Origin: CAXBBB01 sp963815505
GTDB lineage: Bacteria > Bacteroidota > Rhodothermia > Rhodothermales > BA12
Length of the DNA: 64,000 bases
NCBI GenBank assembly: GCA_963815505.1
Contig: CAWFGU010000022.1
Coordinates: 186,001-250,000, forward strand
Direction: 5' to 3'
Position 1 is the first letter of the stretch. Each line of letters opens with the position of its first letter. Shown here in pieces: positions 35,024 to 46,097 of this stretch. The notes under the pieces are model-generated. The model did no database searches and was not told the DNA's origin. It was given only the letters and a program-made list of their open reading frames with translations. Position numbers and translations under genes: made by a program.

Positions 35024-36178
35024 TTAGCCGAAGAGCGCGTCGATGTCGTCGGCGGATGCGAAGCCGCCATCGTCTGCAAAGCCTGCGGCCGGAGCTGGAG
35101 CGGACTGAGCCTTCTTTTGCTCGTTTTGCTCGGCAGAGTCACCGGCTGCGGCGAAGGCGTCGGCGAAGGCGTCCGGGTCGAAGGGTTCGGCGCTCGACTC
35201 ATCGCCATCGGAGTCTTGAAAGTCGGCGAAGCTATCGGCGAACGCGCTGGGATCGAAGTCGGCCTCTACTTCTACGGTCTGCCCGTCTCCCGAAGGTTCG
35301 AAGTCGTAGCCGTCCCCGTACGAGGCGGCGGGTGCGTCGAGATCGAAGCCGCTGGCTCCGTAAGCGACGGCGTCGAGCTTGGCCTGATCGACTTCGCCGG
35401 ACAGGTCCTCGCCGTCGTTGGAGCGCTGCACCAACTGATCGGCGATGTCCTGGTGGTTGCCGCTGGGATCGAAGCGCGCCATCGGGTCGAACTGGGACTG
35501 GCCGTCGCGGATTTCTTGCAGCGCGTCGACCTGAGGTGCCGCCGCTCCTCCCATATCGCTAGCGACGCGCTCGCTGATCTCGCTCAGCCGCATCCGGACG
35601 GATTCGATCAGGTGGTTGACCGACGAGATCTGCTGCGCCGTGATGTCCTGCACCTGCAGCGACATCATGATCTGGTTGAGGTCCTTGCGGACGTTGTCGA
35701 GGCTTTCCTTCTGCTGCTCGCTGGTGTCCTGCCAGTTGGCTACGATGGTCTCGCCCTCGGCCTTCCACTGCGCCAGCACGTCGCGGACGGACGGAGCATC
35801 GGCTGCTTCTCCGAGTGCTTCCAGGAAGCGGGCGTCGCGTTCGCGCAGCTGCTCGCGGTAGTCGCGCGCGTTCTGCTCGGCCAGCGACGCCACGCTGACG
35901 TGCTCACTCACCCGGTCGACCAAGTTGAGGATTTCGGTCGTCGCCAGTTCGGTCGCCGCCGTCACCTTTTCGAGTTGCGTCGCCGCCGAAGGCATCCGGC
36001 TGGTCGAGAACGAGAGCGAGGTGCTGATGTCGTTGAGCAGCGGCGAGATGTCACCGACGAACTGGAGCAGGTCTTCGATGAGCGGGATCGAGCGCTGTCC
36101 GATCACGAAGAAGGAACGCATCTCGTCCAACTTGTGCATGACGACGCTGAAGTCGACGCGGGCGGGCGAGTGAGACAT
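35024..36178 (-). CDS. cheZ: CheZ-like CheY-P phosphatase with an extended acidic tail
   Basis: 384 residues, longer than E. coli CheZ (214). The first 200 are long helices; 'LNQIMMSLQVQDITAQQISS' carries the CheZ active-site pattern QDxTxQ with Asp178 and Gln182, equivalent to Asp143 and Gln147 of E. coli. Then comes an Asp/Ala/Phe-rich disordered tail of about 140 residues, ending 'FASADDIDALFG', which resembles the CheY-binding N-terminal peptide of FliM (LSQDEIDALL) and replaces the CheZ C-terminal CheY tether. The gene lies between cheY (54 bases upstream) and motA, as expected for a regulator of the motor switch. Confidence 0.85.
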   Translation of the reverse strand: MSHSPARVDFSVVMHKLDEMRSFFVIGQRSIPLIEDLLQFVGDISPLLNDISTSLSFSTSRMPSAATQLEKVTAATELATTEILNLVDRVSEHVSVASLAEQNARDYREQLRERDARFLEALGEAADAPSVRDVLAQWKAEGETIVANWQDTSEQQKESLDNVRKDLNQIMMSLQVQDITAQQISSVNHLIESVRMRLSEISERVASDMGGAAAPQVDALQEIRDGQSQFDPMARFDPSGNHQDIADQLVQRSNDGEDLSGEVDQAKLDAVAYGASGFDLDAPAASYGDGYDFEPSGDGQTVEVEADFDPSAFADSFADFQDSDGDESSAEPFDPDAFADAFAAAGDSAEQNEQKKAQSAPAPAAGFADDGGFASADDIDALFG

Positions 36179-36232
36179 GAATCTGGGAGGTTGGGGGGTG
36201 AGCAGCGCAGCGCGCCGACGAAGAGGGCGGGC

Positions 36233-36613
36233 CTACGCGGCCTGCAAGCGGCGCATGATGGCGTCGATCTTGCTCTTGAGCACGTCGGGCGTAAAGGGCT
36301 TGACGACGTAGTTGTTGACGCGCGCCTGCATGGCCGCGACTACGTCTTCTTTCATGCCGCGCGTCGTCACCATGAGGATCGGCAGGTCGGCGTGGTTGGG
36401 GTTGGCGCGGAGGGCGCGAACGAGTTCGAGGCCGTTCACGTTGGGCATATTCCAATCGGTGAGGACGAACTCTATGTCCGAATGCTCTTCCATTCGGGCG
36501 AGGGCTTCGCCGCCGTCTTCGGCTTCGACGACTTCGGGGTATCCGATCTCGCGGAGCGCGTTGGCTACGATGCGGCGCATGGTGGGCGAGTCGTCAACGA
36601 CAAGGCATTTCAT
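36233..36613 (-). CDS. cheY: Chemotaxis response regulator CheY
   Basis: 126 residues, a single receiver domain. Asp7/Asp8 ('VVDDSPTMRRIV'), phospho-acceptor Asp53 ('LTDWNMPNVNGLEL'), Thr83/84 and Lys105 ('NYVVKPF') are all present; 'TDWNMP' is characteristic of CheY proper. Phosphorylated CheY binds the flagellar switch to change rotation. It heads the cheY-cheZ-motA transcript; no CheA or receptor gene is in the window. Confidence 0.95.
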   Translation of the reverse strand: MKCLVVDDSPTMRRIVANALREIGYPEVVEAEDGGEALARMEEHSDIEFVLTDWNMPNVNGLELVRALRANPNHADLPILMVTTRGMKEDVVAAMQARVNNYVVKPFTPDVLKSKIDAIMRRLQAA

Positions 36614-36784
36614 AGCGCTTGGGGTTGGGTAATGGGGTGATCGTGGGGGACCAGGAGCGGCGGCGCGGGTAGCGCATGCCCCAGTAGGAGTGCCCCCTTG
36701 CTATCGGCACCGCTCGTCCGACCTTTAGACGAGGCGCACATTTTTGTCGCGGAGCGTCTGCCTGAAGTTTGGCAGTGAGCCGCT

Positions 36785-37058
36785 GGACCCCTCCGCCCGT
36801 TGGGCACCTCCCCTTCGAAGAGCGGATGCAGCGCTCAGGACGGATGCTATGCTCGCCTCAGGACGGATGCTATGCTCGCCTCAGGACGGATGCTATGCTC
36901 GCCTCAGGACGGATGCTATGCTCGCCTCAGGACGGATGCTATGCTCGCCTCAGGACGGATGCTATGCTCGCCTCAGCTCCATCGCCTGCAAAAAAGGCTG
37001 TCCCCTCCTCGTCGAGGAGGGGTGCCGAAGACACACTGTGTCGCAGGCGGGGTGGTCC
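36785..37058. mobile_element. 274-bp TIR-bounded element carrying a minisatellite
   Basis: The left end GGACCCCTCCGCCC then GGGCACCTCCCC (36785-36810) is mirrored at the right end, where the sequence reads inward from 37058 as GGACCACCCCGCC, then after a 19-base insert with a small hairpin (GACACA/TGTGTC) GGCACCCCTCCTC followed by a palindrome (CCCCTCCTCGTCGAGGAGGGG is its core). The same termini bound the DUF559 element at 40217-40743. The interior is mainly the 23-bp tandem array. No coding gene is supported. Confidence 0.5.
36835..36976. repeat. Minisatellite: six perfect 23-bp tandem repeats
   Basis: Six identical 23-bp units (36835-36972) plus four bases of a seventh follow one another with no spacer. 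Each contains GGATGCTATGCTCGCC. The units are perfect, which implies recent expansion or homogenisation. Because 23 is not a multiple of three, all three forward frames stay open across it, but the resulting peptides are only repeats of one another and not evidence of coding. Confidence 0.97.
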
Positions 37059-37193
37059 TGAGGTTTGGCAATGAGCCGCCAGCACACCGAAAAGTTGCCG
37101 AAACGACGACACGTCTGGCAAAGCGATTCATCTTGCCCGCAGAAACCGCAACTTTCAATCGCGATTGAAAACGGCTCCGCATTCAGGCTTCGA

Positions 37194-37224
37194 TTGCTCC
37201 GCCGCCTACCGTGCCGTAGCGTTA
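37194..37224 (+). promoter_or_regulatory. Possible promoter of gcvP
   Basis: TTG at 37194-37196, then 20 bases, then TAGCGTTA at 37217-37224, a partial match to TAnnTTTG. It would start transcription near 37231, about 23 bases before the ATG. No glycine-riboswitch motif is recognised upstream. Confidence 0.35.
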
Positions 37225-37253
37225 CCGCCACCGTCCAACCGCCCTCCGCGCCC

Positions 37254-40128
<2,875 letters not shown>

Positions 40129-40169
40129 CTAAACTGCCCACCTTTCAGCAACACTCCCGTCCTTTTCTC

Positions 40170-40202
40170 GTGGAGGGGAAGTGCTCGGAGGGCGGAGGGG
40201 TT
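40170..40202. repeat. Solitary inverted copy of the GGACC-type terminal repeat
   Basis: Read on the minus strand from 40202: AACCCCTCCGCCCTCCGAGC, then ACTTCCCCTCCAC. It matches the termini at 36785 and 40743 with several differences and points the same way as a right-hand end. Its partner is not seen, so it is probably a remnant. Confidence 0.45.
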
Positions 40203-40216
40203 GCGAGTCGGTTGCC

Positions 40217-40743
40217 GGACCACCCCGCCCTTCGGGCACCCCTCCTCCGAGAGGAGGGGGCATAGCTTGGTGCCGGCGGAGTGCGGGCAACAAGTCCAGC
40301 TTGTAGAAGTGCGTGCCACGTCTACCGAAAATGCCCTGCCAACCAGTTCAGTACACCCTCGGAGCGGTTGAGTACGGCTTCGTTCGGAATGCGAAGCACG
40401 CACAGCCCCAGTTGCTCTATTCTGCGCTGCCGGTCTGCGTCGTATGCCGCCTGCTCTGGTGCATCGTGAACGCCGCCGTCCAGCTCGACGACCAACTGCT
40501 CCGATGGGCAGTAGAAATCGACGACGTAGGGGCCGATGCCGTGTTGCCGTCTAAACTTGTGCCCTTTCAAAGCTCTCCTTTTGAGCGCCATCCACATTAT
40601 CGCCTCCGCTTTCGTTCCGTGCAAGCGAAGCTCACGTCTACGCTCAGTCGCCCCTCGCCTGCTGAACATGCTACCCATTTCACCAAGATAGCTGTTATGT
40701 CCTCCCCTCATGGAGGAGAGGTGCCCGAAGGACGGAGGGGTCC
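40217..40743. mobile_element. 527-bp TIR-bounded element carrying a DUF559 nuclease gene
   Basis: The left end (from 40217, GGACCACCCCGCCCTTCGGG, then CACCCCTCCTCC and a hairpin) and the right end (read inward from 40743, GGACCCCTCCGTCCTTCGGG, then CACCTCTCCTCC) match over about 45 bases with roughly eight differences, in inverted orientation with GGACC outermost on both. Between them lies only the DUF559 gene. No clear target duplication. The same ends bound the element at 36785-37058. Confidence 0.55.
40322..40678 (-). CDS. DUF559 (Vsr-like) endonuclease-fold protein
   Basis: 118 residues from the ATG at 40678 (40669 is possible); the longer frame to 40753 only translates the terminal repeat. 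'TKAEAIMWMALKRRALKGHK', 'FRRQHGIGPYVVDFYCPSE' and 'LVVELDGGVHDAPEQAAYD' then 'LGLCVLRIPNEAVL' are the DUF559 pattern; E (AE), D (VDF), E and D (ELDGG) give the very-short-patch-repair/restriction-like active site. Biological role unknown. It fills most of a small TIR-bounded element, suggesting that it moves with, or helps to move, the repeats. Confidence 0.88.
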   Translation of the reverse strand: MGSMFSRRGATERRRELRLHGTKAEAIMWMALKRRALKGHKFRRQHGIGPYVVDFYCPSEQLVVELDGGVHDAPEQAAYDADRQRRIEQLGLCVLRIPNEAVLNRSEGVLNWLAGHFR

Positions 40744-40806
40744 AAACGCGCAAACGCCCCGCCCGGATAGACTCCGAGCGGGGCGTTTGCAGTTGAGCAG
40801 GTATGA

Positions 40807-42013
40807 TCAGCGCGCGACCGTCAGCGTGCGGGTCGTGCGGAACGTCTCACCCTGAACGCGGACGACGTAGAGCCCGGCGGGAAGCGTCGAGGCGTCGACC
40901 GACAGCGTCGTGGCTCCGTCGACCGTTCCGCTCATCAGCGTGGCGACCCTACGGCCGAGCAGGTCGTAGAGTCCGGCATCGACGGCCTGCGATTTGGCGA
41001 CGCTCAGGCCCAGGCTCGTCTGACTAGCAAACGGGTTGGGGCCTTCGAGAGCGAGCGCAAATGCGCCGTCCAGCCCGATCGTCAACTCGACGACAGGCGA
41101 GAACTCAGAGGCTCCGTCGAGGTCGACTTGGCGGAGGCGGAAGGTGTAGTCGCCCGGAGCCAGAGCCGTTGTCGTGAACGAGTAGGTGCGCGCTTCGAGC
41201 GTCGTTCCGGCTCCGCGCACGAAGTCGACGGTCTGGAAGGCGCCGTTCGAGCGCATCTGCACGTCGAAGCCTTCGTTGTTGGTCTCGCTCGCCGTCGCCC
41301 AGTTCAGGACCGCGCGGCTACCATCGGCAGCGCCGGTGAAGCTGGTGAGTTCGACGGGGAGTGACCCTGAGGAGTACGTGAGGGACGAAGGAAAAGGTGA
41401 CAGTACTAGGCGTTCCAGGGTTTCCAGACGGGAGACCAGCACCATAGCCCTCGTCTGAGCGAAAGGCACCTCCACTGACAAGAGTAGCTACGAACTTAAC
41501 AGAGTTTGTCGTGATCGCTGCGTCCGCCAGCGCAATACTGAAATTGTACGTTGTACCTGTCTGTGAATATGTGCCAGCCGTAAAAGGTAGATTTCCGTTG
41601 TTTTCTTGAAGTTCGAAGAGACCTGTAAAGTCGAAGTCGTCGTTGATTGCAATGGCAAAGTCAGGAGTAAAGCCAGCCGGAAATGACAACTTCGGACCTT
41701 GATCCACCTGAACCGGACAGCCCTGAGACTGCACGCCGAGTAGCGTCCTGCGTATCGATCAGCGAATTATTTGTGGTGATACCACCTGCACGCGTGTCTA
41801 TGTAGATGACGAGGATATTCTCACTAGATCCATCAGCATCAAGGGCAGAGGGTGCTGTGAGGGTACCGGACAGGGTAGTACCGTCGTCGCTGAAGGTCAA
41901 TGTGGACCATTACCGACAGGACCGCCGAAACCTGTGTTGCCGTTGCCGGAAAATTGTGCAGACGCAGGCGCGACGAGAAGCGCGAAGAGCGCGAGGGTAG
42001 TAAAAATCCGCAT
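40807..42013 (-). CDS. Secreted T9SS-type protein broken by about three frame changes
   Basis: Start at 42013: signal peptide 'RIFTTLALFALLVAPASAQ', then 'FSGNGNTGFGGPVGNG' and a stop. The continuation 'LTFSDDGTTLSGTLTAPSAL' is in another frame (to about 41700), 'PKLSFPAGFTPDFAIAIND' in a third (to about 41400), and 'SLPVELTSFTGAADGSRAVL', 'NWATASETNNEGF' and the sorting domain 'LYDLLGRRVATLMSG...LPAGLYVVRVQGETF' in a fourth. The last two changes are +1 and the first is -1 (or +2). The N-terminal and C-terminal parts match those of the next protein. Likely a surface or secreted protein. Either several sequencing errors or a real pseudogene. Confidence 0.7.
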
Positions 42014-42097
42014 GGGGAAATGGGGTTTGGTTGGGTAGGATGGAGTAAAAAGTCGCCTCCATCCGCAGTGACTCAGCGGATGGAGGCGAAGGTTTGA

Positions 42098-44062
42098 TCA
42101 GCGGAGAACAGTGGCGCTCGTGGTGAGGCGGAAGGTCTCACCCTGCGCCACGATCACGTAGACGCCCGGCGCCACGCCCGAGAGCGTCGCCGAGAGCGTC
42201 GCGTCGGCGGCTCCGCTGAACAGCGTCGTCACCAGGCGGCCCGTCACGTCGTAGGCCGACACGGTCACCTGCTGCGCGCTCGGCACCGACAGGCTCACGC
42301 TGGTCAGGCCGCGCGAGGGGTTCGGAGCCACGCTCATGACAGCGTTGTCGCTCGACACCGTCAACTCGACGGTCGACGAAAGCTCGGTCGCTCCGTCGAG
42401 GTCGGTCTGGCGCAGGCGGAACGTGTGGGTTCCGGGCGCGAGTTCGGCCGTCGTGAAGCCGTAGCTCTGCGCTTCGAGCGTCGTGCCGAAGCCCGGAGCG
42501 AAGTGCACGTCGCGGAAGGCCGATCCGTTGGCGCTGTGCTCGACGTAGAAACCCTGGTTGTTGGTTTCCGATGCCGTCGCCCATGCGAGGCGAGCCGCGT
42601 TGCCGCTGAGCGTGCCGGTGAAGGAAGTCAGCTCGACGGGGAGAATGGATGCCGGAGCCGTGACCGGGTTGGGTGACCTGGCGGAGAAGTCGACCGCGTC
42701 GCCGCCGAAGCTGCCTTCTCCGTCTGCGGCGGGCGAGAGGAACTGGTTACTCAGAAAGCCGCCGTCACCTATCAGCATAGAAAAGATTTGGATCGCGTTG
42801 CCGTCCGTGTAGCCCAGGCTGCTCTTGGGCAGCGTGAACTCGAAGCCTCTGGTGTCGTCGTCCTCGCCCGCGGGAACCGCCACGCTGAACACCGCCGAGT
42901 TCTTATCGCCGACGAACGTGTTGACACCGCCACCGCTACCGCTGGCCGCCAGTTCGTAGAGGTTGAGGAAGTAGTTCGTCTGGCCGTCGTTGGTGCCAAT
43001 CACGAGCGCGTAGTCGGCCGCGAAGCCCGCGTCGAACGTTGTGACCGTGTTGAAGTTGACTACGCCGGCGGGCGCGTTGGTGCGGTCGAAGTCGCCGGAG
43101 GTGAAGCCGCCCGTCTTGGAGTCTACGAAGAGCACGATCCGGTTGCCGCCGAGCAGCTTTCCGGCGACGAAGAAGTTGAGGTTCGATCCGGCGTTGGTGA
43201 CGGCCAGCGCGTTGAGGTACTGATCGCCGAACGACGACGCCGGGCCGCCCGTGTCGTCGCTCAGCGTCGTGTAGCCCTCCGCAGCCGTGAGCGCGCCGTC
43301 GATGACGATGGGAAAGGCCGAGAACAGAGCCAAAACGGGATTGGGGGTCGCACCGGCAAAGTCGACTGCGTTGCCGCCGAAGCTGCCTTCTCCGTCTGCG
43401 GCGGGCGAGAGGAACTGGTTACTCAGAAAGCCGCCATCACTCATCAGCATCGAGAAGATCTGGATCGCGTCGCCGTCCGTGTAGCCCAGGCTGCTCTTGG
43501 GCAGCGTGAACTCGAAGCCTCTGGCGTCGTCGTCCTCGCTCGTGGGCACCTGAACGCTGAACACCGCCGAACTCGCGTCGCCGACGAACACGCTGGGGCC
43601 TCCGTCGGCCGGTGTGCCCACGTCGCCGCTGAGCGTGTAGAGATCCAGGAAGTAGTTGGTCTGGTCTCCATTCGTGCCGATCACGAGCGCGTAGTCGGCC
43701 GCGAATCCGGTGTCGAACGTCGTGCCCGAGTTGAAGTCGTCGATGCCCTGCGGCGCGCCGTTACGGCCAAAACTGCCGTTGACGAATCCGCCTGCCCGCG
43801 AGTCGACGAAGAGGACGATCCGGTTGCCGCCGAGCAGCTTTCCGGCGACGAAGAAGTTGAGGTTCGATCCGGCGTCGGCGATGGCCAGCGCGTTGAGGTA
43901 CTGATCGCCGTTTGCATCGCTGAACGACGAGGTCGGGCCGCCCGTGTCGTCGCTCAGCACCGTGTAGCCCTCACCGGAGCCGAGCGAACCGTCGATGACG
44001 GTCTGAGCATGAGCGGTCGAGAGCGTAAGAAGTCCTATCGTGAGGAAAGTAGCTAGGCGCAT
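42098..44062 (-). CDS. Secreted T9SS-type protein with an internal tandem domain duplication
   Basis: 654 residues from the ATG at 44062. Signal peptide 'MRLATFLTIGLLTLSTAHAQ', then two copies of a roughly 220-residue domain (copy 1: 'VIDGSLGSGEGYTVLSDDTG'; copy 2: 'VIDGALTAAEGYTTLSDDTG'), each with 'SNLNFFVAGKLLGGNRIVLF', 'FAADYALVIGT' and 'FEFTLPKSSLGYTDG'. Then 'LPVELTSFTG', 'LAWATASETNNQGFYVEHS' and a type IX sorting domain ('SAYDVTGRLVTTLFSGAAD', 'VAPGVYVIVAQGETFRL'). Probably a surface carbohydrate- or matrix-associated protein; no enzymatic motif. Related to the broken gene downstream. Confidence 0.85.
   Translation of the reverse strand: MRLATFLTIGLLTLSTAHAQTVIDGSLGSGEGYTVLSDDTGGPTSSFSDANGDQYLNALAIADAGSNLNFFVAGKLLGGNRIVLFVDSRAGGFVNGSFGRNGAPQGIDDFNSGTTFDTGFAADYALVIGTNGDQTNYFLDLYTLSGDVGTPADGGPSVFVGDASSAVFSVQVPTSEDDDARGFEFTLPKSSLGYTDGDAIQIFSMLMSDGGFLSNQFLSPAADGEGSFGGNAVDFAGATPNPVLALFSAFPIVIDGALTAAEGYTTLSDDTGGPASSFGDQYLNALAVTNAGSNLNFFVAGKLLGGNRIVLFVDSKTGGFTSGDFDRTNAPAGVVNFNTVTTFDAGFAADYALVIGTNDGQTNYFLNLYELAASGSGGGVNTFVGDKNSAVFSVAVPAGEDDDTRGFEFTLPKSSLGYTDGNAIQIFSMLIGDGGFLSNQFLSPAADGEGSFGGDAVDFSARSPNPVTAPASILPVELTSFTGTLSGNAARLAWATASETNNQGFYVEHSANGSAFRDVHFAPGFGTTLEAQSYGFTTAELAPGTHTFRLRQTDLDGATELSSTVELTVSSDNAVMSVAPNPSRGLTSVSLSVPSAQQVTVSAYDVTGRLVTTLFSGAADATLSATLSGVAPGVYVIVAQGETFRLTTSATVLR
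42660..43999 (-). repeat. Tandem duplication of about 650 bp inside the T9SS protein gene
   Basis: Copy 1 (about 43330-43999) and copy 2 (about 42660-43307) are near-identical in long stretches at the DNA level, for example around 42700-42860 and 43375-43530, where even silent positions agree. This points to a recent duplication or ongoing gene conversion, and is a place where short-read assembly can collapse. Confidence 0.85.
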
Positions 44063-44171
44063 GAGGAGGGGCAGTTGACAAATGAAAGCGCTTACAACCA
44101 CAAATATAATCCAACGCACACGCCACCTTCTCATGGATGGGGAAAAATCTGGTCTTTTCCGTCCATTTCTG

Positions 44172-45263
44172 CTATCCGTCTGCTGTCTCGAGCGGCTCCT
44201 CTTCGGGCAGCGGGCCATCCGATCGGTCGTGACTGCGGCTTCCGGCGCCGAGCACGTGAACGGGGTTGCCCAGCGTGTCCTGCACGTAGAGCATCTGGAT
44301 CAGCACCAGAGTAGCGACCGCCAACGGCGCGGCGACGAGGATGCCCAGTCCGCCTGCCATCGTACCCAGGATGAGCTGCGACGCGATGAGAACGAACGGT
44401 AGAATATCGGTCGTGCGGCGCTGGACGAGTGGCATCAGCAAGTTACTCTCGACGAACTGGGCGGCAGCGTAGATACCCACCACGGCGTACACGTCGCTCG
44501 TCGTGCCTGCCGCCAATGCGGCCCCGACACCGATGAGCAACCAGAGGAATCCGCCGACGAACGGAATGAACGAGAGCAGCGCCGCCAGAATAGCCAGCGT
44601 CAGGGCGAGCGGAACGCCGAAGAGCATCAGGCCCAGTCCGGTGAGACCGCCCAGGATCAGCATCGAAATGCCGCGCCCTATCAGCCAGCGGCGAAGCGCG
44701 TGCCCGGTTGCGCGCAGCACCTCGCGCGTGCGTTTGTGGTGACGAGCGGGCAGCAGTTTGACGACGCCATCGAAATAAGGCTTGGGCGTCGCTGCCAGAA
44801 ATATGCCGCCGAAGACGAGAATAAACGTGTTGACGATGCCGCTCGTGACCGTGCCCATCATCTGCTGCGCCAGACTCGCCGCCTGGCTGCCGGAGCGCTC
44901 CAGCACGACCGACGCGATACCCCACGCCTCCAGCCGCTCCTCAATCGTCTCGACGTACTGCGGCGCCTGGCTCGCGATGGTTCGCGCTTGCTCGACCACA
45001 CGCGGGCCGATTAGCCAGAAGACGCTGGCCAGCAGCAGCAACACGAGGGCGAGGACCACGCCCAGCGACCATCCTTGACTGAGCGGCGTGCGGCGCCGGA
45101 CGCCATCGGCGAGTCCTTCGAACAGAAGGCCGAGCAGCAACGCCGCGAAGAGCAGCAGCAGCACATGGCCGATGGCGGGCACGAAGACGAAGGCCAGCAG
45201 AACGGCTACGGCCACCCAAGCGGTTCGGCTGAGCCGATAGAAGAACGTGTCGTTGGCCGTCAT
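44172..45263 (-). CDS. AI-2E family (PerM-like) transporter
   Basis: 363 residues from the ATG at 45263. About eight TM segments with the family's features: paired N-terminal helices ('VAVAVLLAFVFVPAIGHVLL'), the amphipathic periplasmic part ('QAPQYVETIEERLEAWGIAS'), then 'ALLSFIPFVGGFLWLLIGVG' and 'AAQFVESNLLMPLVQRR', the usual 'iP.iG' and 'E...l.P.i......l.P' motifs. Members export AI-2 or act as Na+/H+ antiporters; substrate unknown here. A PhoU-like gene lies 84 bases upstream on the same strand. Confidence 0.92.
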   Translation of the reverse strand: MTANDTFFYRLSRTAWVAVAVLLAFVFVPAIGHVLLLLFAALLLGLLFEGLADGVRRRTPLSQGWSLGVVLALVLLLLASVFWLIGPRVVEQARTIASQAPQYVETIEERLEAWGIASVVLERSGSQAASLAQQMMGTVTSGIVNTFILVFGGIFLAATPKPYFDGVVKLLPARHHKRTREVLRATGHALRRWLIGRGISMLILGGLTGLGLMLFGVPLALTLAILAALLSFIPFVGGFLWLLIGVGAALAAGTTSDVYAVVGIYAAAQFVESNLLMPLVQRRTTDILPFVLIASQLILGTMAGGLGILVAAPLAVATLVLIQMLYVQDTLGNPVHVLGAGSRSHDRSDGPLPEEEPLETADG

Positions 45264-45347
45264 GCCGTGAGGTGGAGGAGCTCCAGCCAACCACCGGCCG
45301 CAGAAAACGACGTGACAGTGGAGTTAACTCACCACTTGCCCCGACTG

Positions 45348-46020
45348 CTACGCCGCGTCGCGCTCGGTCCGGGCCTGCCCACCCCGGCGCAGCATCTCGT
45401 ACGTACCCGTCATGGCCGACGCGATGTTGGACAGGTGCGAACTCACGCGCGAGATCATGTGGACGCTCAGCGCCAGGACCGTCGCCTCGTTGGCCGGAAG
45501 GTCGCTCGAGGCGAGGGCGCGCATCAGCGAAGCGGCGTCGGCCTTGATCGAGGCGTGGCGCTCGATGACAGCCAGCGCTCGGCTCGAAGTCGCGATCGGC
45601 GAAGCACACGATGGTATCGCCGAAGGCTTGTTCGACGCGTCCGCGGAGGATGCGCAGACGCTCGACGAGCGGACCTCGGCGCGGATGACGTGCCAGCGCT
45701 GCGTTGCGCGCCAGCGCTTTGCCCAGATCGCCGATGCGCTCGGCCTCGTTGACGACCGACACGAGTTTGAGACTCAGCACCAACTCGCGCTCGGGGTCGA
45801 CGGTCAGGTGTTCGAGGAGCACGCGCCGGACGCCTTCTTCAAGCGCGTTGACTTCGTCGTCCAGTCCCGACAGGTCGAGGTCGAGGATCTCGTTGTCGAG
45901 CAGCGTCCCTGTCGCGGCGCCGAACATCTGCTGCCCGATCACCAGCATCCGCTGCACGTCGCCCAGCGCGCGGCGGACCAGCGCGGGTTGTGCGTTGCGG
46001 AAGAGATCGAGGAGTCCCAT
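45348..46020 (-). CDS. PhoU-domain protein, one frameshift
   Basis: About 223 residues from the ATG at 46020. Segment 1: 'LVRRALGDVQRMLVIGQQMF', 'VNALEEGVRRVLLEHLTVDP', then 'SVVNEAERIGDLGKALARNA', the PhoU signature (ERIGD). After 'CFADRDFE' (about 45588) the +1 frame continues 'RALAVIERHASIKADAASLM' and, near the end, 'VHMISRVSSHLSNIASAMTG', which is the second PhoU repeat, to a stop at 45348. Without the shift the ORF runs antisense-like into the transporter gene. PhoU-like proteins regulate phosphate or cation transport; no pst or npt gene is near. The break can be bridged at ttc|g. Confidence 0.8.
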
Positions 46021-46097
46021 CGAAGAGGTCGGGCGAAAGAGCGTCGGTAGAAGAACGGGGATGCAGCGGGCCGCTGCCCGGCACACTCCGTTATCGT

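Larger units (their letters stand above)
36761..37079. repeat. Imperfect 22-bp direct repeats flanking the minisatellite element
   Basis: TGAAGTTTGGCAGTGAGCCG (from 36763) lies just left of the element's GGACC end, and TGAGGTTTGGCAATGAGCCG (from 37059) just right of its GGTCC end, with two mismatches in 20. They are either an old target duplication or outer parts of a larger repeat unit. The stretch 36614-37253 (640 bp) between cheY and gcvP contains no supported gene. Confidence 0.5.

Noticed and set aside
35117..36640. 507-codon plus-strand open frame opposite cheZ and cheY
   Set aside because: cheZ and cheY have intact motifs on the minus strand; this frame has none and is Arg/Val-rich mirror sequence.
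36835..36976. CRISPR array
   Set aside because: Units are directly contiguous with no spacers, and no cas gene is in the window.
36744..37168. Three overlapping plus-strand frames through the minisatellite
   Set aside because: All three frames are open only because the 23-bp unit lacks stops in every phase; peptides are cyclic permutations of one another.
37080..37253. Glycine riboswitch before gcvP
   Set aside because: No tandem glycine-aptamer core is recognisable; only a possible promoter is seen.
40678..40753. Longer N-terminus for the DUF559 protein (start at 40753)
   Set aside because: These codons only translate the element's terminal repeat; the family begins around the Arg-rich stretch after 40678.
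42788..44056. 422-codon plus-strand frame opposite the duplicated T9SS gene
   Set aside because: Contains the same repeat as the T9SS gene in antisense; Val/Arg/Glu-rich and without signal or domain.
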